Positions 35,579 through 44,402 of a DNA stretch of 64,000 nt are shown piece after piece (the stretch's first letter is position 1; every line of letters starts with the position of its first letter). Position numbers and translations under genes: made by a program. Source of the stretch: Vicinamibacterales bacterium (GTDB lineage Bacteria > Acidobacteriota > Vicinamibacteria > Vicinamibacterales > UBA823); assembly GCA_036012125.1 (NCBI GenBank), contig DASCOS010000035.1, positions 35,452-99,451 of the forward strand, written 5' to 3'. Under the pieces are notes generated by a model. That model was not told where the DNA came from. It saw only the letters and a program-made list of their open reading frames with translations, and ran no database searches.

Positions 35579-36622
35579 TCAGAAGTGTTGGAACCCAACG
35601 GGGAGCGGCTCATCACCTCCTGGCCGTCGGAGCAGTAGGTCCGGTGTGGTAGTGACAGTGCCAATCCGTGTAACCGACAGTGGTTTGACGAGACGTGCAA
35701 GAAGGTGCGCACGGCTGCGTGGTCGGTCGGGCAGTGTGAATAGCAGTTCGTAGTCCTCACCGCCAGAAATGGCTGCGACGATTGGGTCTCGGTCCTGCGC
35801 AGCGAACCAGCGCCGCGCGGCATCTTGAACGGGTATTGCATCAGCTTCGACGATCGCTCCGAGACCTAGCGGTCGTGTGAGTTGAGTTACCGCATCGGCG
35901 AGTCCGTCACTGAGGTCCATTGCAGAGGTGGCTACCCGGTTGCGTCCGACACGAAGGCCGGCGCGTACTCTTGGTTCCGGTCGAAGGAACCTTTCGACGC
36001 AAGAGGTCATCTCGTTACCAGTGTCTGACGCCTTTCGTTGAGCTTTGAGCCATTCGAGGCCGGCTGCCGCGTTGCCGATTGAACCGGTCACATACAGGCC
36101 ATCTCCGGGTTGAGCACCCCCACGGGTCAGGACCGTTCGCCGTCGGACTGACCCTATTGCCGTGATGTCGATGCATAAAGGGCCTGGAGAGCGCGTCAGA
36201 TTACCGCCAACCAGTTCCAAGTGGTGCTGGCTGGCAAGTGCTAGTAGGCCATCGAGGAGATGGTCGAGGTCATCGAGAGTTAGGTCCGGGGGTAAGAACA
36301 GCGAGAGTACGCCGACACGTGGCTCTGCACCCATAGCTGCCAAATCGCTGAGGTTGATGGCCAGTGCTTTGTAGCCCAGGTCGGCTGGGGTTCCGAATGC
36401 GCGGTCGAAGTGAACGCCTTCAACCATCGCATCGGTAGTGATGACGTCGAGCCGGCCTCGGGCCGGCTCGACGACCGCTCCGTCGTCACCAATTCCGATT
36501 ACGACCCAGGATGGAGCCGGTGGCACCCGCGCTCGGATACGTTCTAGTAGTTTGTATTCGCCGAGTTCAGCAACACGCTTGCCCGCCGTTGGCGTGGCCG
36601 TCCTATCTGGTCGGTCTGGCAT
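35579..36622 (-). CDS. thiL: Thiamine-monophosphate kinase
   Basis: Phosphorylates thiamine monophosphate to the diphosphate, the last step of cofactor synthesis. The 347 residues carry GIGDDGAVV, DVITTDAMVEGVHFDR, YKALAINLSDLAAMGAEP, GGNLTRSPG, TSAMDLSDGLADAV and AISGGEDYELLFT, all ThiL landmarks. It precedes the 3D-domain gene on the same strand. No other thi gene is in the window. Confidence 0.95.
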   Translation of the reverse strand: MPDRPDRTATPTAGKRVAELGEYKLLERIRARVPPAPSWVVIGIGDDGAVVEPARGRLDVITTDAMVEGVHFDRAFGTPADLGYKALAINLSDLAAMGAEPRVGVLSLFLPPDLTLDDLDHLLDGLLALASQHHLELVGGNLTRSPGPLCIDITAIGSVRRRTVLTRGGAQPGDGLYVTGSIGNAAAGLEWLKAQRKASDTGNEMTSCVERFLRPEPRVRAGLRVGRNRVATSAMDLSDGLADAVTQLTRPLGLGAIVEADAIPVQDAARRWFAAQDRDPIVAAISGGEDYELLFTLPDRPRSRAHLLARLVKPLSVTRIGTVTTTPDLLLRRPGGDEPLPVGFQHF

Positions 36623-36738
36623 GGCTGGTAGTGAGCTTTGGGGGCTTACACGACGGAGGCCTTTGGTCTGTCATTGCAGTCCCTGGAATGGGTTGAGCTA
36701 TGTGGCGCGCTCTTAAAATCTAATGAAAGAAGGAGAGG

Positions 36739-36764
36739 GAAAAGCCCCGCTTTGCCGTGTGGGG
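36739..36764 (-). terminator. Terminator of the 6S-like RNA
   Basis: Reading minus, CCCCAC, an eight-base loop, GCGGGG and CTTTT. The stem has one A-C mismatch, and its 5' arm is shared with the closing stem of the RNA. Confidence 0.45.
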
Positions 36765-36934
36765 AGGTCGGATGAACCTGCGTGTAGCAGGTGGAATCGC
36801 TGGGTCCATCCGCGTTTCAGGCTACCTCACTCAGAGGCGTGCACACCACACGGTGTTGCAATTCACTCAAAGTAACATTGGCTCAACCGAACCTCCGAAA
36901 CCATCACGGACAAAGCAGGGAAATCACCCCACAC
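36757..36934 (-). ncRNA. ssrS: Probable 6S RNA
   Basis: Directly after zapA on the same strand, the usual place for 6S RNA. The ends pair perfectly over 8 bp (GTGTGGGG at 36934-36927 with CCCCACAC at 36764-36757), enclosing about 178 nt, the size of 6S. After the 5' arm comes ATTTCCCTGCTTTGTCCG, which lines up with the E. coli 6S 5' end ATTTCTCTGAGATGTTCG. The 3' half folds as CGGATGGACC with GGTTCATCCG plus CCTGC/GCAGG. 6S RNA binds sigma-70 RNA polymerase. The identification rests on context and hand folding. Confidence 0.6.
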
Positions 36935-37060
36935 CACCAACCGCCCACAGCTGGTTGTTAGTGTGCCGATTGCAACTCTACTATTCGTCGACGCGATCTT
37001 AGAATGAACGGTGGGGACTGGCAAGCGGCAGGTGTTTAGTTTCTGGATGGGGGACGGGGC

Positions 37061-37366
37061 TTAGGTATTAGAGGCCAAGACCTCATCGATCAGCTTCTCC
37101 AGGTTCTCCACTTGCTTGAGGACCTGTGGCATCGTCGATTGATCGGCACTCTTACACATGAAGTAATCGTCGGTGATGTTGAGTGCGGCCAGAACAGCGA
37201 CTTTGAGCGAATCCGTCGGTGCTTGCTCATCAGTCTCCACATTCATCATCCTTTTTTCGACGTGAGCTGCGTATTTATTTACCACGGTTGGTTCGAGTGA
37301 ACTCCGTACTGCGTATGTCAAGCCATGAATCTCGACGTTGGTAACGTTCGACGAATTTTGAGGCAC
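37061..37366 (-). CDS. zapA: Cell division protein ZapA
   Basis: A 101-residue FtsZ-ring stabiliser. The N-terminal globular domain (VEIHGLTYAVRSSLEP, VNKYAAHVEKRM) is followed by the coiled-coil helix (VLAALNITDDYFMCKSADQ to VENLEKLIDEVL). It lies 10 bases after the ZapB-like gene and just upstream of the 6S-like RNA. Confidence 0.9.
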   Translation of the reverse strand: MPQNSSNVTNVEIHGLTYAVRSSLEPTVVNKYAAHVEKRMMNVETDEQAPTDSLKVAVLAALNITDDYFMCKSADQSTMPQVLKQVENLEKLIDEVLASNT

Positions 37367-37376
37367 GGCGCTACTC

Positions 37377-37649
37377 CTAAAGGTCTATCGCTTCTAACTG
37401 TTCCAGGATACCGGTAACGCGTGTCCGAATCTGATCACGCTCAGACCGCAGCGCAACCACTTCAGCATCAGCACGGTCAGATTCCTCGAACTGGGCCCGA
37501 AGCGCGGTGAGCTCACTCTTCAGTTGTTCGTTTTCACGGATCGCGCTGGTCTTCTCTTGTTGTAATCGTTCCACCAACCCTATTAACAGCTTCACCTTGT
37601 CTTCAAGGCGACTGAGTGGCTCCAGAGCGGAAGAACGTTTATTAGCCAT
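37377..37649 (-). CDS. ZapB-like coiled-coil protein
   Basis: A 90-residue, almost entirely coiled-coil protein with heptad spacing (LEDKVKLLIGLVERLQQEK, LKSELTALRAQFEES). It stands directly before zapA and after pheT, a position where ZapB/cell-division coiled-coil proteins are found. A role as the ZapA partner at the Z-ring is inferred from length, coiled coil and context; coiled coils align with many families. Confidence 0.7.
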   Translation of the reverse strand: MANKRSSALEPLSRLEDKVKLLIGLVERLQQEKTSAIRENEQLKSELTALRAQFEESDRADAEVVALRSERDQIRTRVTGILEQLEAIDL

Positions 37650-37666
37650 CAGACTCCCTCAATTCG

Positions 37667-39730
37667 TTAACGGATCCGAGCTTGGTGGGATGCAGCTAAC
37701 GCCGACACGATTTCCTCCACCGCCTGTTGCACCTCAGTGTCAGTCAGTGTGCGGTCTGGCTCACGGAAAGTAAGTCGAAGCGATAGACTCACGCAGTTCT
37801 CTGGGATGCCCTTGCCAGTGTAACGGTCAAATTCACAGATTGAAAACAGTGTATCCGGTGCGGCCGACCGGATCGTGTCACGAACCACCGAGGCAGGCAA
37901 GGTGCTCGCGACGATGATTGACAAATCCCTTACTACAGATGGATGACGGGGTAGGGCTGCGCAACGGAAGTTGCTACGGTCCGAAGAGATTTGTGCGACC
38001 GCGTCGAGATTCAGTTCGGCGACGAACACCTCGTCAGGTCCGTCAAGCCCGAGCATGACGCAAACGGTTGGCGCAAGCTGTCCCAGTATTCCAAGACGGG
38101 TGTTGTCCGTGACCACCTCTGCAGCATGCCCTGCGACCAAATATGCAGAGGTCGCTTGGCGATACACCGGGGCCACCACACCCAGGGTGTTGAGAAGCTG
38201 CTCGACGCTACTTTTGATGTCAAAGAAATCCACGTTACGTGAGGGCTGGCTCCAATGCTCCGGCGTTCCAGCACCTGTCCACGCGAGGGCAACCGCTCGC
38301 GTCTCGCCTGCCCGTGTGAACCGCGTTGCAACCTCAAACAGTTTTACGTCATGACGTTCCCGACGGTGATTATGGGCGACTGAACCGACGAGCCCAGGCA
38401 AGAGAGACGGGCGAAGCACCGTGAATTGCTCAGACAGTGGATTGCTAATTGTTACCAGTTCGTCGGGGTCGCTAACAAACGGCAACGCTACCGGGTGTTC
38501 GATAAATGCAAATGTTACGGCCTCGGAAAAACAATTAGCCCTGGCAACCTGACTGACGAGTCGGTCGCGGTCGATTCGGGGATCAGCCGGCGGCGGCGGC
38601 GAATCCAAAATTGGAAACGTAGACGGCAATCGTTCATATCCGTGATGACGTGCTATCTCCTCGATCAGGTCCACCTCTCGCGAAACATCCACCCGTCTCA
38701 AGGGTATCTCTACGTTCCACGTGCCTGGGTCCGTTTCCTCCACAGTGAACCCGAGGCGTGTGAGGATGTTGACGACAAAGGCAGAGTCGATGGTTTGACC
38801 AAGTAAATATTCGACCCGCTTGTGTCGGAGACGGACGCACGTGGGTTTTTTTGGGTCCGGATAACAGTCGATAACGGGCCCGATTGCCTTGCTGGCGCCA
38901 ATCTGCCGAAGTAGCGTGCAACAGCGCTCGAGCGCTCTGACCGGTGCTGAGACATCCGAGCCACGCTCAAACCGATAGGATGCATCGGTGCTGAGAGCAA
39001 GCCGCTTACTAGTGCGGCGCACGGACACTGGTTGAAAGTAGGCGCTTTCTAGGACGATGATTCGTGTAGCCTGATTCACTTCGGAATCTGCGCCACCCAT
39101 TACGCCTGCCACGGCTTGGGGCCGCTTACCGTCGGCAATGACCAGCATGTTGTCAGTCAGTCGGCGAGTTTGGCCGTCCAAAGTTTGTATCTGCTCGCCA
39201 GGTTTAGCCCGACGGATACGTAACTCGGCACCTTTCAATCGATTGAAGTCGAACGCGTGCATTGGTTGACCGAGTTCTAATAAGACGTAGTTAGTGACGT
39301 CGACGATGTTGTTAATTGCCCGACCTCCGGCGGCCTCGATGCGTTGAACTAGCCAATCAGGGGAGTCGGTTACGGTGACCTCTGCGACGGCTGCTGCATA
39401 CCGTGGGCAGAGGTCCGCGTCTTCCAAGGTTACGGACAACTCCGGTAAACCGCCCACGAGCTCCTCTGTTGGAGCCATTTCAGAGGTTGGCATCCGAAGT
39501 TCCGTGCTGTACATTGCAGCGACCTCACGAGCGATCCCGGTCACACTCAGGCAATCAGGACGGTTGGCAGTGATCTCAAGGTCAAAAACAGTGTCGTTTA
39601 CCGTAGAGCTCTCTGGTCGTGGTTCAATGGCTCCAACTTCGAAGCCGCGCATGTCGAGACTTGACGCGAACTCCTTAACAGGAACCGGCACCGTCACATA
39701 GTCATCGAGCCAAGAGAGTTGGATTCTCAC
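37667..39730 (-). CDS. pheT: Phenylalanyl-tRNA synthetase beta subunit (short form)
   Basis: The 687-residue beta subunit. After the N-terminal MRIQLSWLDDYV segment the protein goes almost directly to VFDLEITANRPDCLSVTGIAREVA, so the OB-fold tRNA-binding insert of the 800-residue form is absent. The B3/B4 domain (YVLLELGQPMHAFD), B5 (DLIEEIARHHGYE) and the C-terminal anticodon-binding FDX-ACB domain (FRCAALPRHPSVVRDLSI) are present. It overlaps pheS by four bases (ATGA). Confidence 0.95.
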   Translation of the reverse strand: MRIQLSWLDDYVTVPVPVKEFASSLDMRGFEVGAIEPRPESSTVNDTVFDLEITANRPDCLSVTGIAREVAAMYSTELRMPTSEMAPTEELVGGLPELSVTLEDADLCPRYAAAVAEVTVTDSPDWLVQRIEAAGGRAINNIVDVTNYVLLELGQPMHAFDFNRLKGAELRIRRAKPGEQIQTLDGQTRRLTDNMLVIADGKRPQAVAGVMGGADSEVNQATRIIVLESAYFQPVSVRRTSKRLALSTDASYRFERGSDVSAPVRALERCCTLLRQIGASKAIGPVIDCYPDPKKPTCVRLRHKRVEYLLGQTIDSAFVVNILTRLGFTVEETDPGTWNVEIPLRRVDVSREVDLIEEIARHHGYERLPSTFPILDSPPPPADPRIDRDRLVSQVARANCFSEAVTFAFIEHPVALPFVSDPDELVTISNPLSEQFTVLRPSLLPGLVGSVAHNHRRERHDVKLFEVATRFTRAGETRAVALAWTGAGTPEHWSQPSRNVDFFDIKSSVEQLLNTLGVVAPVYRQATSAYLVAGHAAEVVTDNTRLGILGQLAPTVCVMLGLDGPDEVFVAELNLDAVAQISSDRSNFRCAALPRHPSVVRDLSIIVASTLPASVVRDTIRSAAPDTLFSICEFDRYTGKGIPENCVSLSLRLTFREPDRTLTDTEVQQAVEEIVSALAASHQARIR

Positions 39731-40791
39731 GCTGGAAACTGCTCCAGGAATTTGAGGTCGTTTTCGTAGAAGAGCCTGATGTCGTCAACGCGATATTTCA
39801 GCATCGCAACCCGTTCAATACCCAGACCAAACGCCCAACCCGTATACCGCTCGGGGTCATACCCAACTGCTTCGAAAACGGCGGCGTGCACCATGCCGCT
39901 GCCAAGAATCTCAAGCCATCCGGTCTTTTTGCATACGTTACAACCGGCCCCATCGCAGAAGAGACACCCAATGAAGACCTCCGCAGATGGTTCGGTATAT
40001 GGGAAAAAACTCGGTCTGAACAGCACTTTGGTATCAGGATCAAAGAGTTCTCGAAGGAACGTCTCGAGTGTGCCTTTTAAGTCGGCCATCGTGACACCCT
40101 CGCCGACAAGTAGACCCTCGATTTGGTGGAACATCGGCGTGTGGGTGACATCTAGATTGTCGCGACGGTAAACCGGACCTGGTGCAATGATTCGGATCGG
40201 TGGTTCGTGTTCCTCCATATACCTGATCTGCATGCCTGAGGTGTGCGTGCGGAGCAGTCTTCGTGGCTGATTATGTGGTCCTGAAGCCGCACTTGGTTCG
40301 AGTGGCTCGGCGAGGTAAAGCGTATCCTGCATATCGCGCGCAGGATGGTCGCGTGGCATGTTGAGTGCTTCGAAGTTGTGATATTCATCCTCGACTTCTG
40401 GGCCTTCGAGCGCCGTGAATCCCATCTTGGCAAAAATCGTCTCAATCTGTTCCCGAAGTGCTGTTAACGGGTGACGCGATCCGGTTACGGCCCCCCGTCC
40501 AGGCAGGCTTACGTCCACCGTGCTCGTCACCTGACCGCCCACTCCGGTTGCAGTTCGCCGTTCACGGATCGCTACATCAATGTCACGTTTCAGCTCGTTG
40601 GCAAGGCGCCCCAACACCGGCCGCTCGTCCGCCGGGGCGGACGCGACTTCCTTCATAAGTGTGGTGACAACCCCACCCTTACGGCCGAGGTATCGATCGC
40701 GGACGGTTTGGAGTTCTCGGGAAGTTGAGGACTGGGCGAGGTCAGTCTGAAATCGAGTGCGCAGATCGTTAATCGCGCGCGCGTCAGTCAT
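39727..40791 (-). CDS. pheS: Phenylalanyl-tRNA synthetase alpha subunit
   Basis: The 354-residue catalytic subunit of the class II synthetase. It has an N-terminal coiled coil (residues 1-85), then motif 2 (YRRDNLDVTHTPMFHQIEGL), the substrate pocket RPSFFPYTEPSAEV and motif 3 (GWAFGLGIERVAMLKY). The CDGAGCNVCKKTGWLEILGSGM segment is normal for the family. ATG 40791 is used rather than a TTG six codons upstream. It sits 63 bases after rplT. Confidence 0.97.
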   Translation of the reverse strand: MTDARAINDLRTRFQTDLAQSSTSRELQTVRDRYLGRKGGVVTTLMKEVASAPADERPVLGRLANELKRDIDVAIRERRTATGVGGQVTSTVDVSLPGRGAVTGSRHPLTALREQIETIFAKMGFTALEGPEVEDEYHNFEALNMPRDHPARDMQDTLYLAEPLEPSAASGPHNQPRRLLRTHTSGMQIRYMEEHEPPIRIIAPGPVYRRDNLDVTHTPMFHQIEGLLVGEGVTMADLKGTLETFLRELFDPDTKVLFRPSFFPYTEPSAEVFIGCLFCDGAGCNVCKKTGWLEILGSGMVHAAVFEAVGYDPERYTGWAFGLGIERVAMLKYRVDDIRLFYENDLKFLEQFPA

Positions 40792-40854
40792 CTTAATTCG
40801 AAGAAACAACGGAACGGCAGTCCATTTTGTCTGACTGCGGCTTGCTCGTCCTAG

Positions 40855-41211
40855 TTACCTACTGGCGCCCTTGGCTTGGGCCGCTAGATGAGCGAAGGCG
40901 GCCGGTTCACTAACGGCCAGTTCCGCCAGGCTTTTTCGGTCGAGGGCAACACCGGCTGTTTTCAGACCGTAGATGAACTGGCTGTAGCTCAATCCGTGTT
41001 GACGCGCCGCAGCGTTGATCCGTATGACCCAGAGCCGTCGGAAGTCCCGTTTTTTACGGCGCCGTCCGATGTAAGCGTATGAGAGAGCCTTGTCGACAGA
41101 CTCCTTTGCCGCACGATAGAGCTTGCTCTTGGTTTGATAGAAGCCCTTGGCGCGTGACAGCAGCTTCCGTCGTTTGGCGCGCCTCACATTTCCGCGTTTA
41201 ACCCTCGGCAT
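40855..41211 (-). CDS. rplT: 50S ribosomal protein L20
   Basis: A 118-residue L20: the extended basic N-terminus [35 protein letters not shown], then [20 protein letters not shown] and the globular C-terminus. It is essential for early 50S assembly and in other bacteria represses its own operon with rpmI. It lies 34 bases after rpmI. Confidence 0.98.
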   Translation of the reverse strand: MPRVKRGNVRRAKRRKLLSRAKGFYQTKSKLYRAAKESVDKALSYAYIGRRRKKRDFRRLWVIRINAAARQHGLSYSQFIYGLKTAGVALDRKSLAELAVSEPAAFAHLAAQAKGASR

Positions 41212-41245
41212 AACTTTTCTCCCACTGACCGGACCAAGTCCGGCG

Positions 41246-41443
41246 TTACTTGTTTTGCAGCATTCGCTTCAGCCGAGGCGTGTCAACTGCCGAAACGGTT
41301 GTCGTACCGCGTAGCTTCCGCTTCCGTTTCGTGCTCTTGCTGGTGAGTATGTGTTGCTTGAATGCTTTACTGCGAACGATTTTCCCTGAAGCGGTTTGTT
41401 TGAATCGTTTTGCAGCCCCGCGATGTGTTTTTAACTTTGGCAT
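41246..41443 (-). CDS. rpmI: 50S ribosomal protein L35
   Basis: A 65-residue L35 with [20 protein letters not shown] and the C-terminal KRMLQNK helix. It lies 42 bases after infC, as in the conserved infC-rpmI-rplT order. Confidence 0.98.
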   Translation of the reverse strand: MPKLKTHRGAAKRFKQTASGKIVRSKAFKQHILTSKSTKRKRKLRGTTTVSAVDTPRLKRMLQNK

Positions 41444-41485
41444 GGAACTCGGTCACTCTCTCGATGAGGTCTTATACTTCCTGCG

Positions 41486-42049
41486 TCAACTTTTCTTATC
41501 GGCTCCCTTGCCGGGAGTACGCTGCGACAGGATAGTGTGCATTGTATTACCTTCACGGCGTGGCATGGTCTCCTGTGTAGCCTGATCGCCTAGGTCCGCT
41601 ACCAGGCGCTCAAGAATCCGCCGTCCGATCTCTGGATGCGCCTGTTCCCGCCCTCGCATAAAGATCGTGGCCTTGACTTTATCGCCGTCGGCGAGAAATC
41701 GTTCAATGTGCTTTTTCTTGAATTGATAGTCATGCTCGTCAACTTTAGGACGAAACTTGATTTCTTTAACGTCAATGGTCTTCTGGCGTTTCTTGGCTTC
41801 CCGTGCACGCTTTTGCTCTTGATACTGATAACGCCCGAAGTCCATGATGCGGCACACCGGCGGTGAGGCCGTTGGCGAGATTTCAACGAGGTCCAGTCCT
41901 TTTTCCTTAGCGACGACGAGTGCCTGCTGAGGCGGCATGATGCCAAGCTGTTCGCCTTGATCGTCAATGACCCGAATCTCACGTGTCCGGATACGTTCGT
42001 TTACCCGCGTGCGGCTTTCACGCCGCGGTGCACCTCTATAGAAAGCGAT
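41486..42049 (-). CDS. infC: Translation initiation factor IF-3 (ATC start)
   Basis: A 187-residue IF-3 that keeps 30S subunits free and checks start codons. The N-domain begins at [17 protein letters not shown] and includes [10 protein letters not shown]; the C-domain has [17 protein letters not shown] and [10 protein letters not shown]. The first ATG in frame (41938) would remove most of the N-domain. The only start that restores the normal length is ATC at 42047-42049, five bases after AAGGGGG (42055-42061). IF-3 is known to use AUU/AUC starts for autoregulation. It begins 11 bases after the thrS stop. Confidence 0.93.
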   Translation of the reverse strand: MAFYRGAPRRESRTRVNERIRTREIRVIDDQGEQLGIMPPQQALVVAKEKGLDLVEISPTASPPVCRIMDFGRYQYQEQKRAREAKKRQKTIDVKEIKFRPKVDEHDYQFKKKHIERFLADGDKVKATIFMRGREQAHPEIGRRILERLVADLGDQATQETMPRREGNTMHTILSQRTPGKGADKKS

Positions 42050-42059
42050 AAAAACCCCC

Positions 42060-43991
42060 TTAGTTTATTGTAGCAGCGCCTTTCCGGAGCCGCACCTCAT
42101 TAACCGCGGCATCGCGAAATTCGTTAAGTGGCCGAGACCCTTGATCGCCTCCGGCCCGACTTCTGACGGCCACTGCGCCGTCACTAACCTCGCGATCCCC
42201 AGCTATCAGCATATACGGGATCTTCTGTAACTGGGCCTCTCGAATTTTGTATCCGATTTTTTCCTTTCGCGCGTCGACTTCCACTCGGAGGCCTGCTTCG
42301 GTGAGTTTGGTCCGCACCGTCTCGGCGTATTCGGCGTGGCGGTCTGCGATGGGCAGGACGATGGCCTGAACTGGTGCCAACCACGTTGGCAATGCGCCTG
42401 CGTAGTGTTCGATTAGAAGAGCCACGAACCGTTCAAAACTCCCAAGAATTGCCCGGTGAATGACTACCGGACAGTGCTCAGCATTGTCGGCACCAATGTA
42501 CTTCAAGTCGAAGCGACGAGGGAGCTGATAATCGAGTTGGATGGTTGCACACTGCCATCTGCGACCGATCGCATCGGTCACATCGACGTCCACCTTCGGT
42601 CCGTAGAAGGCACCATCACCTTCGTCGACGGTGTAGGGTAAACCCACTTCGGCGAGTGCTTCTTTCAACTGGGCTTCAGCGTGGTCCCATTGCGCGCTCT
42701 CTCCCAGGAACTCTACGGGCCGCGTTGACAATCGCAACACCGGCGTCAGATCAAAATCCCCGTAAACGCGTTCGACCAGACGAAGGAGTCGAGCGACCTC
42801 CTCACCAATTTGGTCTTCGGTGACGAAGCAGTGGGCATCGTCTTGGGCAAACTGACGCACGCGGATGAGCCCAGCCAGCACACCCGAGGCTTCATTACGA
42901 TGCAGGGGAGTCTGCTCGTGAAAACGGATTGGTAAATCACGGTAACTGCGAACTTCGCTGGCAAACACCAGCATGTGGCCTGGACAGTTCATCGCTTTGA
43001 CTCCCATTGGTTGGGAGTCAGTCGATTCGACTAGGAACATATTCTCTCGATAATGTTCCCAGTGCCCAGATGTTTCCCAAAGTGCCTTGTTGTAGACGAT
43101 CGGTGTCTTCAGTTCAACGTAACCGGCTGGCCAGAGTACTTCACGCATGTAATCCGCCAGCAGGTTATAGAGAATTGTGCCTTTGGCAAGCCAAAAGGGT
43201 GCGCCAGGGGCCCAATGGTGGAAGAGAAAGAGTCCTAGCTCGCGACCCAGCTTTCGGTGGTCACGCTTTTTGGCTTCTTCCAGTTGTTCAAGGTAGGCCT
43301 TTAGGTCTTTGGTATTGAAGAATGCTGTGCCGTAGACGCGCTGCATCGGCTGGTTATCGGCGCTACCTTTCCAGTAGGCGTTGGAAGTTGACAATAGCTT
43401 GAACGCCTTAAGGTGCCCGGTCGAGGGGACATGGGGCCCAGTGCAGAAGTCGATGAAGGCGTCCTTGATGGAGTAGCACGAGACGACCGGTCCGCCCTTT
43501 TCCTCGATGAGCTCCACCTTGAGCGGCTCCCCTCGATCGTTGAAATACAGCTTGGCGTCTTCTTTGGACATCATTTCGCGTTCGTATTTCAGATCGCCTT
43601 GAGTGAGTTCACGCATCTTCGCTTCGATCGCCTCAAGGTCCTCCGGTACGAATGGGCGTTCCACGATGAAGTCGTAGAAAAAACCGTCTTCGGTAGCAGG
43701 TCCGATGCCGCACTGGGTACCAGGGAACAGATTCGTAACAGCAGCCGCGAGTAGGTGTGCCGTACTGTGGCGATATAACTCGAGGGCCTCAGGGCTCTTC
43801 GGTGTGACCAACCGTAGTGAAGCATCGTGGTCGAGGGACGCTGACAAATCGACCAGCTGATCATCGACAATCGCGGCAAGGGCAGCTTTGGCCAGTCGCG
43901 GCGAAATTGCACTGGCCAGGTCACTGACGAGAGAACCTCGCTGCACCTCGCGTTGCGAGCCATCCGGAAGCGTGACGGTAACGTGCGCCAT
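42060..43991 (-). CDS. thrS: Threonyl-tRNA synthetase
   Basis: A 643-residue class II synthetase. It has a TGS domain ([13 protein letters not shown]), the editing domain with [11 protein letters not shown] and STSNAYWKG nearby, the catalytic core with zinc ligands ([26 protein letters not shown]) and the C-terminal anticodon domain ([12 protein letters not shown]). ATG 43991 gives the normal N-terminus; a longer frame runs back into tRNA-Val and is discounted. First protein gene of thrS-infC-rpmI-rplT-pheST-zapBA. A 5-bp hairpin (AACTC/GAGTT) lies about 20 bases before it. Confidence 0.97.
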   Translation of the reverse strand: MAHVTVTLPDGSQREVQRGSLVSDLASAISPRLAKAALAAIVDDQLVDLSASLDHDASLRLVTPKSPEALELYRHSTAHLLAAAVTNLFPGTQCGIGPATEDGFFYDFIVERPFVPEDLEAIEAKMRELTQGDLKYEREMMSKEDAKLYFNDRGEPLKVELIEEKGGPVVSCYSIKDAFIDFCTGPHVPSTGHLKAFKLLSTSNAYWKGSADNQPMQRVYGTAFFNTKDLKAYLEQLEEAKKRDHRKLGRELGLFLFHHWAPGAPFWLAKGTILYNLLADYMREVLWPAGYVELKTPIVYNKALWETSGHWEHYRENMFLVESTDSQPMGVKAMNCPGHMLVFASEVRSYRDLPIRFHEQTPLHRNEASGVLAGLIRVRQFAQDDAHCFVTEDQIGEEVARLLRLVERVYGDFDLTPVLRLSTRPVEFLGESAQWDHAEAQLKEALAEVGLPYTVDEGDGAFYGPKVDVDVTDAIGRRWQCATIQLDYQLPRRFDLKYIGADNAEHCPVVIHRAILGSFERFVALLIEHYAGALPTWLAPVQAIVLPIADRHAEYAETVRTKLTEAGLRVEVDARKEKIGYKIREAQLQKIPYMLIAGDREVSDGAVAVRSRAGGDQGSRPLNEFRDAAVNEVRLRKGAATIN

Positions 43992-44117
43992 AAGGTGGAT
44001 ACTTAACTCTCGTCTTCGAGTTGTCAGCAAGCAACTAGTGTCACCCGCCGCCGACACAGGGCATCGAACCGTGTCTCGGTGTCCCGGTTGGAGGTCCTCA
44101 GCAACCGTTTCAGATTC

Positions 44118-44194
44118 TGGTAGGCACGGGCGGACTCGAACCGCCGACCTCCTGCATGTCAAGCAGGCGCTCTAACCAACTGAGCTACGCGCCT
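44118..44194 (-). tRNA. tRNA-Val (GAC)
   Basis: A complete cloverleaf: acceptor AGGCGCG/CGTGCCT (one G-U), D arm GCTC with GG, anticodon stem CCTGC/GCAGG with loop TTGACAT (anticodon GAC), T arm GGCGG/CCGCC, discriminator A and an encoded CCA. It is the first element of the thrS operon. Confidence 0.95.
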
Positions 44195-44228
44195 ATGCCT
44201 TGAAAACACGGGCCTTACAGAAACGGCA

Positions 44229-44258
44229 AGTATAGCAACGTGGTTTCTGGGGAGTCAA
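44229..44258 (-). promoter_or_regulatory. Promoter of tRNA-Val and the thrS operon
   Basis: TTGACT (44253-44258), an 18-base spacer and TATACT (44229-44234), reading minus, with a start near 44222. A perfect inverted repeat overlaps its -35 box. Confidence 0.65.
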
Positions 44259-44272
44259 CGAAACACGTTGAC
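44254..44272. repeat. Perfect palindrome over the -35 box
   Basis: GTCAACG, five bases, CGTTGAC: a perfect 7-bp dyad covering the -35 element of the tRNA-Val/thrS promoter. The position suits an operator, though with no repressor gene nearby this is inference. Confidence 0.5.
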
Positions 44273-44402
44273 TTTCGCGGCTCTTCCACGGTTACGTGTT
44301 GGGCGGGAAGAAAAAAGACTTTCTCAAACATATCGCTTTAGTGACATCATGCGGTTAGCTGGTCGTTCGCCGTAGGTATTTTCTGTTGAGTCCTTTCGTA
44401 AC

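Noticed and set aside
43992..44162. 57-residue N-terminal extension of thrS
   Set aside because: It runs into tRNA-Val and has no similarity to ThrRS; ATG 43991 gives the normal TGS domain.
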